A stretch of 64,000 bases of DNA, from the NCBI GenBank assembly GCA_023974075.1, contig CM043796.1, positions 19,944,927 to 20,008,926 on the forward strand. Direction: 5' to 3'. Positions 1-13,500 of this stretch are shown here, in pieces (the first letter of the stretch is position 1; each line of letters starts with the position of its first letter). Source of the DNA: Chaenocephalus aceratus (Eukaryota; Chordata; Actinopteri; Perciformes; Channichthyidae). The notes under the pieces are model-generated. The model searched no databases, was not told the origin of the DNA, and was given only the letters and a program-made list of their open reading frames with translations. Both the position numbers and the translations under genes were made by a program.

Positions 1-810
1 TATTATTCAACACCCTGGGAACTAAGACTGAACCCAGCGCTCCTCTCATGTGCAAGCCAAGGGGAGTTTGAATCAGCAGCTGAATAAAAGCCCTTGTGTG
101 TTCCTTCAACCTTAAAATGGACCAAACTCTCTCCAGCCGAGTTACACTGCATTTCAATGTGTGAGTGTGTGTATGTGTGTGTGTCTGTGTGTGTATAGAG
201 GTTAGAGGGTGGGAGGGGTTCAGGATACAGACGAGGGAGTATGTCCGGCAGTTTGAACAATCACACCCAAACTTCCACTTCACCTCAATCAGCCACAGGA
301 CATTTCCCTACTTTAACCTCTTGTTCTCTTTTACTCCCCCCTCCCTCTCCCTCTCTCTCTGTCCCACATTTTCTCTCTCTTCTGTCCCTCGGTCATTTAT
401 TCCAAAACTGCAGTCACTACTATAACTAAGTAGAGTCCTTGCATCCTTTTAAAAACATTTTAAAACCCCTGACTGTACTTTGTTAGTGTTGTGGTTGCAG
501 TTATATACTCAATACTTACTTCAAGACTTTGGTAACTCGTGGTATTTTTCAGGACATTCATCATGCTCAGACCATCCTTACCAAAAATGTAGATTCAGGC
601 CGTCTTAACGTAAAGAAAAAAAACGCAAAAAGGCGAGAGTCAGAGTTGGGATTGTCCATCCTGAGCTAGAAACATGGCAGTGCAGCGAGACTTTAGATGA
701 AGGTGATAATACAGTAAAAAAAGATGATTAAGAATATCATGTACCATTTCTGCTAATATGTCTCCCTAACTCCTAGACACTGACCTTTTGTGTAGCTGAA
801 TGCTCGATTA
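1..810. other. Intergenic region, no gene seen
   Basis: No coding exon or RNA gene is recognisable here. The stretch holds a TG-rich microsatellite at about 159-196 and a CT-rich pyrimidine tract at about 335-400. Short open frames across both are compositional artefacts of the simple repeats. Confidence 0.6.
159..196. repeat. TG-rich microsatellite
   Basis: Interrupted TG dinucleotide run with TA and TC interruptions, ending just before the sequence tatagaggttag. It is a simple repeat with no sign of function. Confidence 0.85.
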
Positions 811-1759
811 AAGGCAAGGCAAGTTTATTTATATAGCACTTTTCAACACAAGGCAATTCAAAGTGCTTTACAAAAAACGAAAGACATTAAGAAAATGGCA
901 TTTCAAATCAGTCATTAAAAATAAAAGCTAATAAAATAAACATAAAAAGAAAAAATACATGGATAAAAGTTAAAGTGCAGACTAAGATATGAATAGTTCA
1001 ATTAAAAGCAGTGACAAAAAGAAAAGTCTTCAGCCTGGATTTAAAAGTAGTAAGAGTTGTAGCGGACCTGCAGGTTTCTGGGAGTTTGTTCCAGATATTT
1101 GGCAGGAGGTCAGAAATGTATTTGGGGCCTAAACCATTCAGTGCTTTATAAACCAGCAGCAGTATTTTGAAATCTATTCTTTGACACACAGGAAGCCAGT
1201 GTAAAGACTTCAGAACAGGAGTGATGTGATCCACTTTCTTAGTGTCAGTGAGGACTCGAGCAGCGGCGTTCTGAATCAGCTGCAGCTTCCTAATAGATGT
1301 TTTAGTGAGACCTGTGAAGACACCATTGCAGTAGTCGAGTCTACTGAAGATAAAAGCACGGACAAGTTTCTCCAGATCCTGCTGTGACATTAGTCTTTTA
1401 ATCCTAGATATGTTCTTTAGGTGATAGTAGGCTGATTTAGTAACTGTTTTAATGTGACTGTTGAAACTCAGGTCAGAGTCCATGACTACACCGAGATGTC
1501 TGGCTTTATCTGTTGTTTTGAACATTGCAGACTGAAGCTCGGTGCTAACTTTTATACGTTCTGCCTTGGCTCCAAAAACCATTACCTCAGTTTTATCTTT
1601 GTTTAATTGGAGAAAGTTCTGACACATCCAGTCATTGATTTGTTCAATGCACTTACTCACTGTTTGAATTGGAGCATAGTCTCCTGGTGAAATTGTTACG
1701 TAAATGTGTGTGTCATCCGCATAGCTATGGTAACTTATTTTGATTAAAGCCACTTCCAC
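811..1759 (-). mobile_element. LINE 3' fragment (L2/jockey-like reverse transcriptase C-terminus)
   Basis: Read on the minus strand, an open frame of about 250 codons (998-1759) begins inside a reverse transcriptase at the catalytic YADD box (YADDTHIY). It continues through the post-RT region typical of fish L2-type and jockey-annotated LINEs, with recognisable blocks SRLDYCN, LQLIQNAAARVL, HITPVL and LHWLPV. Relative to the usual family pattern, a block is missing between ISDLLP and WNKLPE, so the last segment looks internally deleted. The element ends at 811 in a tail containing GCACTTT and CTTGCCTTGCC motifs. It is 5' truncated, and no intact endonuclease or first ORF is present. The clade assignment (L2 rather than another CR1-group family) rests on motif memory only. 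Confidence 0.85.
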
Positions 1760-2434
1760 TATTTATACTGCTATCACTATTGCTTTCGGTCTGCACACTG
1801 CAGATGTATTTATGTGTTTATAGTGTGGCAATTTAGTTAGCTCCATAAGATTAAAAAAAGTTGATCTAGTGTTGAGTTACACTGTAAATACTATACCTTG
1901 CTCATTTTAGAAAGACAAAGGTTTTTATGAGGCCAACACTTCTCCTGTTAAGAACCCATCATGACGATTTTCTGTATATATGCTTTGAACCTCTTTTCTG
2001 CTTTAAAAGGTGATCTGTGACAAATCATCTAATAATAATTCCACATTAGCCTTTTGACCGTGAAACGATAAGTAACAGACATCAGAAGACTGCACTCTTT
2101 CAGCATCGCTGTGACAAAGTGGTCTGAGTATCTGCATGTAATTGATACATCCCTTGTTCAAAAACAAGGCAATTGGCAGGACTTTCAAGAAACTGCTCTC
2201 TGCCGCTTTATGTTTTATGACACCTCCCCCTCGTGTTCATGTTTGGTACAACAGCCAAGAGGAGTATGAGAGGGTGGAGCTCCACCTCACTGCTGAAAGG
2301 CACAGGTACACATTTCTTTAAAGTCTCTAAGCCACAGCCAGGAAAGCATGTCGAGGCTATAGGTGTTCAATAGTCAAGCAGCCAGATGTTGCTGTTCACT
2401 AAAGGCAACTTAGATTATACGGGCATTACTAACA
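1760..2434. other. Sequence upstream of cspg4 exon 1
   Basis: AT-rich flank between the LINE fragment and the cspg4 start codon. It should contain the 5' UTR and promoter of cspg4. No convincing TATA box or CpG-rich core is visible, so the transcription start cannot be placed. No other gene is seen. Confidence 0.4.
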
Positions 2435-4534
2435 ATGAGGAGTTTTGTGGCCGGTCTGCTCCTGCTGATTTCTGCAGGACACGTTTATGGAGGTAAGGCA
2501 CTTTGCAGATGGGACACCTTTTTTTCCTAACTGTGATGCAAAAGGTAAAACTCAGCATGATTATGCTATAACATGATGGTTGAATGACTTGCAAAATAGT
2601 GGTCCTCTTAAAACCATGAAAATCCTTAGTGTTAAATGGTTGTTTATTATTATAGTTTTTAATATAAGGCTTCAGGAAACTCATTCTCTTTTAGATACAA
2701 ATTATTGTTCATGCAGTATTATATGTATGATTTTGATGAGGTTAAATTGTGTCTATATCAGTGGGCAGCTTAATGTTAAAGCCCTCGGATACAGTTTGGT
2801 TTATGAGATAGAGTTTACTATAGTGAGGTAATGTAATCAAAATAACAAAACAGTGTCATCTTTATCATGTTGTTCCTCATTCTTCATTTCAATATACATG
2901 GCAAGTCAGTTTTCATTTAACTCGAAGTGTGTTTCTTAATCCACACTTATGTAGGAGTCTCACTAAATCAAATCTAAAGAATTGCCATTGACATTCCTAA
3001 TTTAACACAAGTTGCTGCATGTGGAGCATTGCAGGGCAGTCAGTATTGCTTCAGAGAGTCCTACATGTCTTCATCCCTACACCTACTCATTACAGCGCAT
3101 TACCTGCATTCACATTTAAGGGAGATTATTATTAATCCAATGTTAACTGGTGTCATATGCAGATTAGGGAGGGATGGACAGGCGCTGGTTATACTGACCG
3201 GGTTTATAGGCTTTACACTGAGCGGCATGCTAGTACTTCCCTCTGGGACAAGCCCTATAAGACATATTTTAATAATAAATTAAACATAAACATTTGTTGC
3301 AGGCAGTGCAAACTGCACATGGCGTCTTTTTGAGTTATTCATCAATCAAATGTTTCAGCTTCCTTTGTTTTCCCCCTAGGGACTTGAGATAATTATATTC
3401 AGATAATTGTAGGAATCTGATGAATGAGACACTCACAGACACAATTCTATGTTGTGTTCAGTCTCACTGCCACTCTATACTGCTGTACTGTTTTGAGAAC
3501 TGTAAAGAGTGTTTAGAGTCAGATACACACATACACTCTTTGACCTCCATTTGCTGTGTAAACTTGTTTCCATTTTAACTGAGTGCACCAATACCGATGT
3601 AGGTCAAATCAGATGAAATCCAGAACGCTGTTCTACTGCTTTTTCCTTCACACAGAGTGGTGGGTTCACTTGCCTCACTCTTAAATGCCAGCATACCGTA
3701 ATTACATACAGACACTGTTTTAAAACACTACATGAAAAAGTGTTGATAAGTTGTAGCTATGAGTACAGGGCTTTAGAAAATGTGTGTAATGACTCAAGGC
3801 ATGACAATGGATAAACAGTTGGTTGGTGAGCTAATTTCATCCAGACTAATGCATCTCACTCGTTATTCAGGGTTCATGTTTCCCAAATACTGTGTCATTT
3901 CGGAGACCCCATTCCTTTTCCTCTTTCTCTGACTATTTCATATACCTTACACCAACTAATGACATTGTTTTTGCTTTAACAGCAGTAATGGAAGAATAGT
4001 TGTACAACTACATTTCCAACCTATGTCATCTGGGTCAACACTGATGTCTAATTAGCATTAGACCATTTCAGGATGACCCGCTCCAGAATGCATTAGTTGT
4101 CATTAATTGAATTTGGATAGCAGTTTTAAAGTGCAGTGTAGCAAGCCAGTCAATACAGATATGTGATGTGCATTCGCTGGGATAATGGCTTTGGTCACCA
4201 CATTTTCATTTAAATATTTTTGGATGTTTTGGTTTACAGATATAAGAATGTAATTTTTAAAAAAATAAAAAGATGCCAGTTGAGATGACTGACTGGAACA
4301 GCTTTTTGGGAGAAAATTGGAACCTTGATGGCAAACTACTTCTCACATGTCTTTTCGTTCATTGCGGTAGTGTCGTTCTACGGTGATGGCTATGTACACC
4401 TGCGGACAGTGGAGACATCCATTCAGACGTTTCTTCATGTACGATTTCGAACCACCGATCTGGCCGGGCTGCTGTTTTTGGCAGCTGGACGCAAAGACTT
4501 CCTACTGCTGGAGCTGATCTCTGGCCGCCTGCAG
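2435..4534 (+). CDS. cspg4: cspg4 exons 1 and 2: signal peptide and start of laminin G 1
   Basis: Exon 1 (2435-2492) encodes a 19-residue hydrophobic leader (MRSFVAGLLLLISAGHVYG) and ends in phase 1 at a GTAAGG donor. Exon 2 (4371-4534) follows a GGTAG acceptor, restores the frame as VSFYGDGYVHL, and carries the first laminin G strands (LLFLAAGRKDFLLLELISGRL). It ends in phase 0. The 1.9-kb intron between them has no recognisable gene. This start is chosen because the leader is followed directly by the N-terminus expected for the mature family member. Confidence 0.88.
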
Positions 4535-7500
4535 GTAGGTTTAATAATTTTAGGATAGTAGCATCATAGATGTCTAACAACAAGCAAGATGTGTGTATTC
4601 TTCATTTGCAAGAAAACAAGTGTTATGACAGTTTTCAGGGAAAAAACATTTGGATTTCAGCATGAATACAAATTAGTCAAACTAAAAGGTGTCCAGAGGC
4701 TGTCACCTCCATAACCTCACACCTTAACAACAGGAGGAAATATTTGCCCCTTGGGCAATTTTGGCTCATATAAGTTGGCATTTACTATCCTTTGGAGAGG
4801 CAGAGAGAGGCCTGAAAACACAAAGCTTGGTGTCAGATTGCTGCAAGAAAGAAAAATATCAGAACAAGTTCCTTCACGACCAACGTCAAGTGAGAAGACC
4901 GCAATGGTTTATTGAAAACTCCAAGTACATTGAAAAGGAGCTGTTTATGAAAGAGTTTGGTTGCATTTATGTGGAAAAGCCTTTGATCTACAGTTAACAA
5001 CATGTTGATTCTCACCATGTTGTGGTTTTCTTTGATGTGTTCGCAGCTCTGTGTCTTAATAATTCAAGTCTGTATTGTAAAATAAAATAAAAAGACTTGC
5101 ATTTAATGTGTCTTGGTTATCACTTTTAACTTGGTTAAACTTTTCATCACTCTATCTTTCACTCCCTCCCCCATCATCCCTCAGGTACGTCTGGACCTGG
5201 GCTCTGGTGAGCGTTCACTTTGCTTAGAAAAGGGCATGTATCTCAGCGACATGGCGTGGCACTCTGTAGAGCTGACCCACAATGGGCATTTGGTCAACTT
5301 GACAGTTGACCAAAACTCTCATGCCAGCATGCAAATGCCAGGCCCAGATATCGAGCTCAGTGTTGAGGATGGGCTTTTTGTTGGCGGGGCAGCCGAACTG
5401 AACCACCCATACCTTCTCAACAACACCACTGGGTTTAAAGGTTGCATAGACAAAGTTGTGTTTAATGAACATAACCTATTTTCCACCCTAAAGCCTTATT
5501 CTGGGTATAAGAGCATCCATAAGGTATCACAGGGCTGTACTGCACAGTTTTTCTGCAATAGAAGATTCTCTCAGCTTTTTCAGCTCCAAAGCTTTTATAT
5601 CTCTGCCACCCTGGGAGGGGCCACATGAGCTGTTGTTTGAGTGTGAATTGTCCCCATCTGCCACAGAAGAATATGGCGTTGTCCTATATAGCTCTGCCAA
5701 GAAGGGAGGGTTTGTTGCAATTGAGATTAGAGATGGTAACATGGTGGCAACGGTCGGAAATGGAGATGGGAGTAAGCTTGAGTTGCGTTCTCTCACACAT
5801 GTTAACCGCAACCGCACCTGGTACCCTGTACAGCTGCATCTGTTGCCCAGCAGCGTCCAGCTGAAGGTGGGAGAGGAGTTGGTCAAGGTCAACCTCAGTC
5901 TGGAGCTCCAGGTCATCCAGCTCAGAGGGCCTCTCTTTCTGGGAGGGCTGGACAAAGAAGCCCGGGAAGAAGCAAGGCAAGCTGGGCTGATGTCCGCAGT
6001 GCCTGGGGGTCAACTAGCTGGGCAAGCAAGCTCCTTTAGAGGCTGCCTCAGAGAAATTAGGGTGAACACTCAAATAATGGGCCTGCTTAATGCTGCAGTG
6101 ACCAAAGACGTTTCTCTGGGCTGTGAGACAGGGCCAGATCCAGAAGCATTGACCACCACCCACCAAACAGATCGTCCCCAATTTGATGTTACAACCCCAC
6201 AATCAATAACCAACAACAAGAAGAAGCAGAACTTTCTGTCGCTGAGAAAGCTAGAAGTTGTGGAGGGAGGCCGGGCACCACTGGAACCCAAACATATAAA
6301 GGTAGGACTGGTTGTCTCCTGCTGATCTGTGCATCTCGTTTTCACTAAGACAAAATTACCAATATAAAGTCAGTTCCTATTTGCTCTCCGTTCTAGGTTA
6401 ATCTGGATTTTCAAAAATGGGGCATTCATCCATCCCAGATGATGTTTCTTATTGAGAGGCAGCCTGCCCACGGCCAACTGCAACTGGACCTCAGTCCTGA
6501 CCCCGATGGGATGCTGGACAAAGGGCAGGCAAGGACTATCACGACAGGAGCAGAGGAGGTTGATCGGACATTTAATATGCTGGACCTGTGGCAGGGCCGA
6601 GTGATGTACGTTCACGGTGGGTCAGAGGACCAGCATGACTTCTTCATTTTTTCAGTCTTCTCCAGCAATAAGAAGGCGCTTCCTGTGTTTCTAAAGGGAA
6701 ACCGCCTGTATCGGTTTGACATCAGCATCAGTCCTGTTAATGATGCGCCCGTGCTCAGCCTACCGGCGGGGAACCTTTTTACTGTGCTGGAAAGGTCCAA
6801 ACGACAGGTATGTAGAGCAGAACTCCTGGATGCTCTGTGTAAGAGTGTTATTGTTACAAAATGAAAATCAGTATTTCCACAATGTCTCCAGCTAACACTA
6901 GATGTGCTGAGGGTGTCAGACCCTGACAGCAGTCCTGAAGACCTGGTGTTCAGCTCCCTGGGAAATCTCAAAAATGAGATTGGACACCTTGAGCATCAGG
7001 ATAACCCCGGCAGGTCTGTGCTATGGCTTCTGATACACATCAATGGACGATAGATTTCAATATTGACTTTCAACAATGATTCAAATCAGGGTTATGGAAC
7101 AAAACATGGAATTTTAACAGGAATGCATCTATCTTTCAGGGCAGTTAACTTGTTCTCCTTGAATGATCTAAAGGAGGGTAGGATCAGCTTTGTCCACACT
7201 GGGGTTCCCACATCCCGTCTGGCATTCAGGGTCAGCGACGGGCTGAACGTAAGTTATGTACTGGCTTGCCCAAGATGCAATAAACCCATAATCTGTAACA
7301 AAAAGTATGTGAAATATAGAGTTACAGTTTAAGTGTTTTTATCCATGCTAGTGGCCTAAGGAATGACTATCCAGAAACATTTCTCAAGATCTACTGGATA
7401 GTATGAATCCCATTATCTTTACTGATTCCCTGACATTTCCTCTAGCATCACCACTAGGTTGGCATTTGTGGGTTACATTACATTTTCATTTAGCTGACAC

Positions 7501-10500
7501 TTTAATATAGAGCCACTAACAATCAAGCTTTAATGTCATGACAACAATTGATGCCGTAAAATGTGGTACATTCACAGTTATCTAAGATGAATTGTTATCA
7601 CTTAAAGGTCTCATGTCATGGCCATTTCTACTGATCATATTTCCATTGTTGAGGTATACTAAAATAGATTTATATTGCGCAATTTTCCAAAATCGCATTG
7701 GTTTCTCATACAGCATCTCTGTATAGTATGTGTATTCACTCTGTCCTAAACGGCTTGTTGGAACTCTTGCCCCCCCCCTCCCTATGAGCCCAGTGGCCAT
7801 CTGCGAGACAGCGAGACACAGCGAAACCCAGCCCGAACACACACACATACCCGCAGCCTGGCTGGGAGTTTGTGTGTGTGTGCTCACACACCGACTCACA
7901 GCACAGTGAGGAGAAATCGGCGGAGCTGCAGCTGAGAAAAGATTGAGTGTGTGTGTGTGAGGAAGTCTTAAGACTTAACGTAACTGCTCCGCGGACGTAA
8001 CGTAACGGCTCCATGGATTAGTCCATTTGGACCAATGGTTCCATTTGGGTATGGGCACGTCACTGTACCCAGGAAGAAAAAGAGAAATCTCCAACGAGGC
8101 GTTCTGGGGCAGCATTGACAGGTATTTTCTGTGTTAGAGTTTTATTCGGTACAGGGTGTACTTTGAGGGTTTGTGAGTTGCAGACCGTTTACATGCAGAA
8201 AAACCTTCATAACACACAAGGGGACGGGTAATAACCGGAAAAGCATGACATGGGACCTTTAAGTGATCCACTAACTTTCCATAAATTGCAATCAATTGTT
8301 TGCCAAACTAACGACATTACCATATCTATGATTCTATCCTCACAACTAGTGTTTCTTTATTCCTTCCACAGTTGAGCAACACAGTCGTTTTGAGGATTAT
8401 GGCAGTGCCACTTGAACACAAACTGGTGAATAACACCGGACTGGAGGTGAACCAAGGCGGTGCTTCTATCATCACAACCAATCACCTTGCAGTACAACTT
8501 AATGTGGATAATCAGGGAATAGATATTCGCTATGACATCATTGAGTTGCCACAATATGGTGAGCTCCAAAGGCTGCACTCAAGTGGCGACTGGAAACCGA
8601 CAACTTCCTTCTCTCAGAAGCTTCTAAAGAAAGAACGGATCCAATACCTCAACACTTACCATGGTCTTCAGACACAGAGCAACGTTACTGATTACTTCAG
8701 ATTTAAAATCAGCATCAGGTCCTTAGCTACCACAGAGGATATTTTACTAATCAAGGTACGGTGGATCCAATTTAAGGTCACACGCAGTAAGATGGAGATC
8801 AACGGTGTTCAGACTTCTGTTGTAACTCCGGAGGACCTCTATGGGATTTCTAAGGGTGTTAAACTCAATGAGAGTGACCTCTACTTTAAACTCCTCACAG
8901 TACCAAAGAAAGGGCAGCTATTCCTCGACAACAAAGCTCTACAAAGAAACTCAACCTTCAGCCAAAAGAATATCACAGATGGCTTGGTGAAGTATGAGCT
9001 CTTCAACACGCTGCAGGATGACACACGAGACACGTTACGTTTTCAGCTGTTTTCAACACATGCCAACTCAATAGCTTACGACTTCAGAATCAACATCAAT
9101 GCAGAGTCAAATGCCATCACTGTTTTAAACAAAGGCCTTTCAACCCTGGAAGGAGGCAGTAAAGTCATCAGCAAAGATATGCTGTTCACTCACACGGCAA
9201 GTAACCGTGAGGTTCAGTACAGCATCACTGTGAGCCCAAGGCACGGCCAGATAAGAAGGATCAACCTTTCAAACTCAAGTTCCATAGACGACAACATTGT
9301 GACATTCATAAATCAGGATATCATTGAGGAGAGGATCATGTACGTTCACGACGACAGCGAGACTAAGCAGGATTCTTTCACTTTTAACATTATGGTTTAC
9401 AAACCGCACAAATGGACCAATAAGAAGGAGGACAGAATCAGAGCAGAACACACCTTCAATATCTCTGTGAATCTTGTCAACGATCAGAGACCTTTCAGGG
9501 TTGTCGATAAAGTTTTCCATGTAGCCCGCGATGGGCAGAGGTTGGTGATGTTGAATGACCTCCGTTTCCGGGACGATGACTCAGACTTTGAGGACAGTTG
9601 GTTGGTGTACACGAGGAGGGGGATTCCAATGGGAGACCTGGTGCTAGCAAGTGATACCAGTCACAAGCTCTACGAGTTCACACAACAGGACATCGAGCAG
9701 GTTAGCACACTTAGCAATTTAACCAACATAAATGTGGTCATCTGGGTTGTAGAATATTTGGAATCACAAAGTCAGAGGTTAGTCTTCAGATGTTGTTGTC
9801 AAGGTAAATGCCCTCCTGTGTCTCACTTAATATAGCTTAGAAGCATCTCGAATTTGACCTCTAGATATTCTATGTTTTTTGTTTGCTAATGTTTTTTTGT
9901 TTGCTATCGTTTCCTCTTCTTTTCTCTCCTCTCAGAAAAAAAGTGTTGTTTGTCCACAAGGAGTGAGTTTTGGGCGTTTTGTGCTCTTCGTATCGGATGG
10001 GAAACATTATGTTTCAACACTGCTGGAGGTGATTATACGTTTTACGCACATTATGTATTTGATGTTTTTCTTTATTTATACTTTTCAGTGATGTTGGGCA
10101 ATTAAACTCTTAGATATGATATAATTTGTAGTATTGTGAGAATTGTCATGGTTTCCTTTAGCCAGTAAATTAGAGCTCATTCTACGACTGCTTTGCTGGT
10201 AATTAAATATCAGCATTTTTGTGTTAAAATAAGTAATTAATGATATTTGCAATGTGATGGCTGACTGCTGTTGTAAGACTTTAGTTTCTGACTGCTGTTG
10301 TTGTAGGTGATGGCGCAGGATCCTTACATTCATGTCGAGAACAACACAGGACTCATTGTCCAGCGAGGCGGGGATCATGATCTTAACCTCCGCTAATCTC
10401 AGCATCTTTAGCAACATGGACATCCGAGACCCACAGGAAGTTGTATTTGAGGTCTTCCTTCCCCCTAAACACGGAAGTCTCTGCTTTACGGATGGAGATT

Positions 10501-13500
10501 GTGAGACTGTAACAGAAGCAGATGCACTTACAGCATTCACCCAGCAAGATTTGGGTGGTAGGGCGACTAGCGTATCGCCATGGTGGCAGCCATGAGTTGT
10601 CAGACGGGTTCAACGTGACAGTAAAAGCAAAGGAAAATGACCCAGAGAGGCGACTGCACAGAAAGACGAGGGAGATACGTCTTGACATCGGAGTGAAGGT
10701 AAAAATCTACCTGGAGGGACACCAGAGGTCACCAACTGTCATAAGTAACCGTCCAGTGGTGGTGGCAGAGGGACAGAATGTCTCTATTAGCAAGGAGCAG
10801 CTAGAGGTAAGCCAATAAAAAAGAAGACGACTCATGGAAAACTTGGTGGTCACTTTCCAGCCTGTATTTGTTTTTTATTTTGCAAAACTAAGTTACTTGA
10901 AAATCTAGGAATATATTCAATAACAGTTGTATTGCCTGTCAATGTAATGTCTTTGTGGGAATTGAATGTATGTAATAGACTGCTCACCTGGTCATATATC
11001 TTACAAGGTAGACCTTCAAAGTAGACAAATTCCTACTACTTATTCGGTCGATAGTAAGATATAAAGATCTGGACCCAGGCAAGAAAATGACACTTTTACA
11101 ATTCCAGCTATATCATAGGATTTTCCATTTCTATACAGATAAACTGATTTTTGTATATAAGAAGTTCAATGTAATGTTATAACTATGTTCCGTTTTGTGT
11201 AAACAGGTGGTTCATGAGGACAGCCAGCCCTCAGAGATAGTATTTACTGTTCAATATCCTCCCACCTGGGGCTTTCTTCAGCGTTATCCCTCCGACGACC
11301 ACCAGGAACACAGTGGAGAACAGCAGCACCTATATCAAGTACAGTCAACTGTAGAGTGGTGGAGTCATTGCACACAATTCTGATTCGTTTACGACTCCCC
11401 CAAAAGGAGATATGGCACAAACTCAGGCTCTTTGCAATGCAAAAAAACCCAGTCAACACTGAAACTCTATTTTACAAAAGCTCCATTTTCAGTTATCCAT
11501 AGTGCCATAGGTAGGGTGTGGATGAAACAGTAAAATGCATAGAAATAATATAACTGTACATATAGGCGTGTTCTAGGCCTGAGACTTTCAGAACTTCTAA
11601 TAAATATAAACTTTCCTGAAAACAATGTATACAAACTTTAGACTTACAAACTGGCCCTCAAAAGTTGCACAAGTTGTACACAGGACCAGCAACTTGATAA
11701 CTTGTTCTGCTCTGTTCCTCCATGCAGAACATCAGAGAACAGCCAACAAATGTATTCAGCCAGACGGACCTTAACCAGGGATTGATCCTCTACCATCAGC
11801 AGGCCGCAGGACACACCAACGACTCCATTCTGCTAGAGGCAACCAACGGGGTCACAAAGGTCGGACCTATCAGCCTGGAGATCGACATCATCCCTATCCT
11901 GCTCCCTCTACAGGTACTGAAACATGTCTAGATGTTAGATGACCTTGAAAAAAAAAAAAATCATAAACAGAGAAGGAAATCCATCTTCCCAAAAACAGGG
12001 TTACCTAAAAGAGGTATCAATTTATCATGTAGCTAACTTCTTTAACCAGTCAATCAAAACTTTATCGATATCTAGGTGTCTTACTTAACCCTTGATGAGG
12101 GTCGTCCCTGTCCCTGACCTCTGACATCATCAAGGTGGCCAATCATCACTTCTCAGGGATGAACTTCCTGTATCAGCTCATCGTTCCACCGCGACACGGA
12201 CACTTGGAGCACAGCCGGATCCCGGGCATGCCCATCACTGCTTTCACTCACACCGAGGTTTGGCTTAACACACATACAGACATGACACATTTTCAACTTT
12301 TTATTTGCTCTCTTGTTTTTTTGAAAGGGGTAATTAGGACGTTTTATTCCGATACAAGTATTTAGGTATGATCTAATAAAGGAATGTTTACTAAGAATGC
12401 ACATTTCTCAAAGCAGCAATACATGGGAGAGTTGGGTATTTCTAGTAGATAATTGATTTGGAAACAAAAACTATTTTTGCAACAGATTAAACAGGGAAAG
12501 TTCATCCCTTATATAAAATGTTAACTTCTGTTTCCAGGTGGAACATGAGTACATCTTCTATATCCATGACGGCAGCAACACACTGAGGGACAACTTCACC
12601 ATTACAGCCAATCAGACGGAAATCAGGAAGCACAGTCTACCCTGCACCGCTCACATCTACGTCACACCTGTCGATGACGAGACTCCTGTGGTTACAACTA
12701 ACAAGGGTCTGAAGGTGAGACACGTTGATTGGAAGTAGACATGGCAATCATTTTCAGCCTAAATGAGGGGGTCTCTTCTGCATTGCCTTTTGTTATGCCC
12801 CTTTCACACCAACGCGGTTCCAGGGCCGGTTCGGAGCTGGAGCTTGAAAAGCACCGGTTTTTCCTGTTCATACTGCAGCGGTTCGTTCCGGTTTGTTTCA
12901 AGCACCAAAAAGTTGTCGGTCTATCTAGAAAAAAGCAAGCACCGCATATGTTACGCTTACGTGGGAGGCGGGGGCAGGGGCAGGATCAACCTCTAACAAC
13001 AACAAAAAGCCTAACCCTGTGTAATGTTGTTTTTATAGGCAATCATTTAAGCTTTGTTAGTTCCAGGTTTAATATGTGCAATAAGTTAATTTCAATACGT
13101 TTTGCAAACATTGAACCAATCCGGCCCTCGACTAGTACCGATTTTTTTATTTTGTGTAACTGTGTAAGACCTTTTGAATGTAGCATGTAACGACTGTAAA
13201 GTTGGTAGTAAAGTCGTCCCATTTCTTCCATTTCATTTTGACAGCAAAACCAAAACGAGTAGCGCTTCAATACAATCGGCCATTGTTGTTGTTGTCGATG
13301 TGAGGGGTTTCTGCGCGGTTTGGCTTTATGAAGCAGGCACGCAAACGGTTACGTCATGACGCAAACGATGACGCATTGACGCAGCACCAGTCGGGCTCTG
13401 AGCGGTGTGAACAGAGCGGGAGCTGAACCGAAGAACCGGTTCCGAACCAGAAAAGCTCTAGCATGGAGCTAGAACTGGAAAAGCCTTGGTGTGAAAGGGG

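Noticed and set aside
3..429. Open frames on both strands near the window start
   Set aside because: They run across TG and CT simple repeats and have Thr/His- or Ser/Leu-rich low-complexity translations with no family resemblance.
12132..12257. Shorter cspg4 exon 12 using the AG at 12132-12133
   Set aside because: It avoids the frameshift but drops the conserved repeat start (VSYLTLDEG, SLSLTSDIIK), so the longer exon with one missing base fits the family better.
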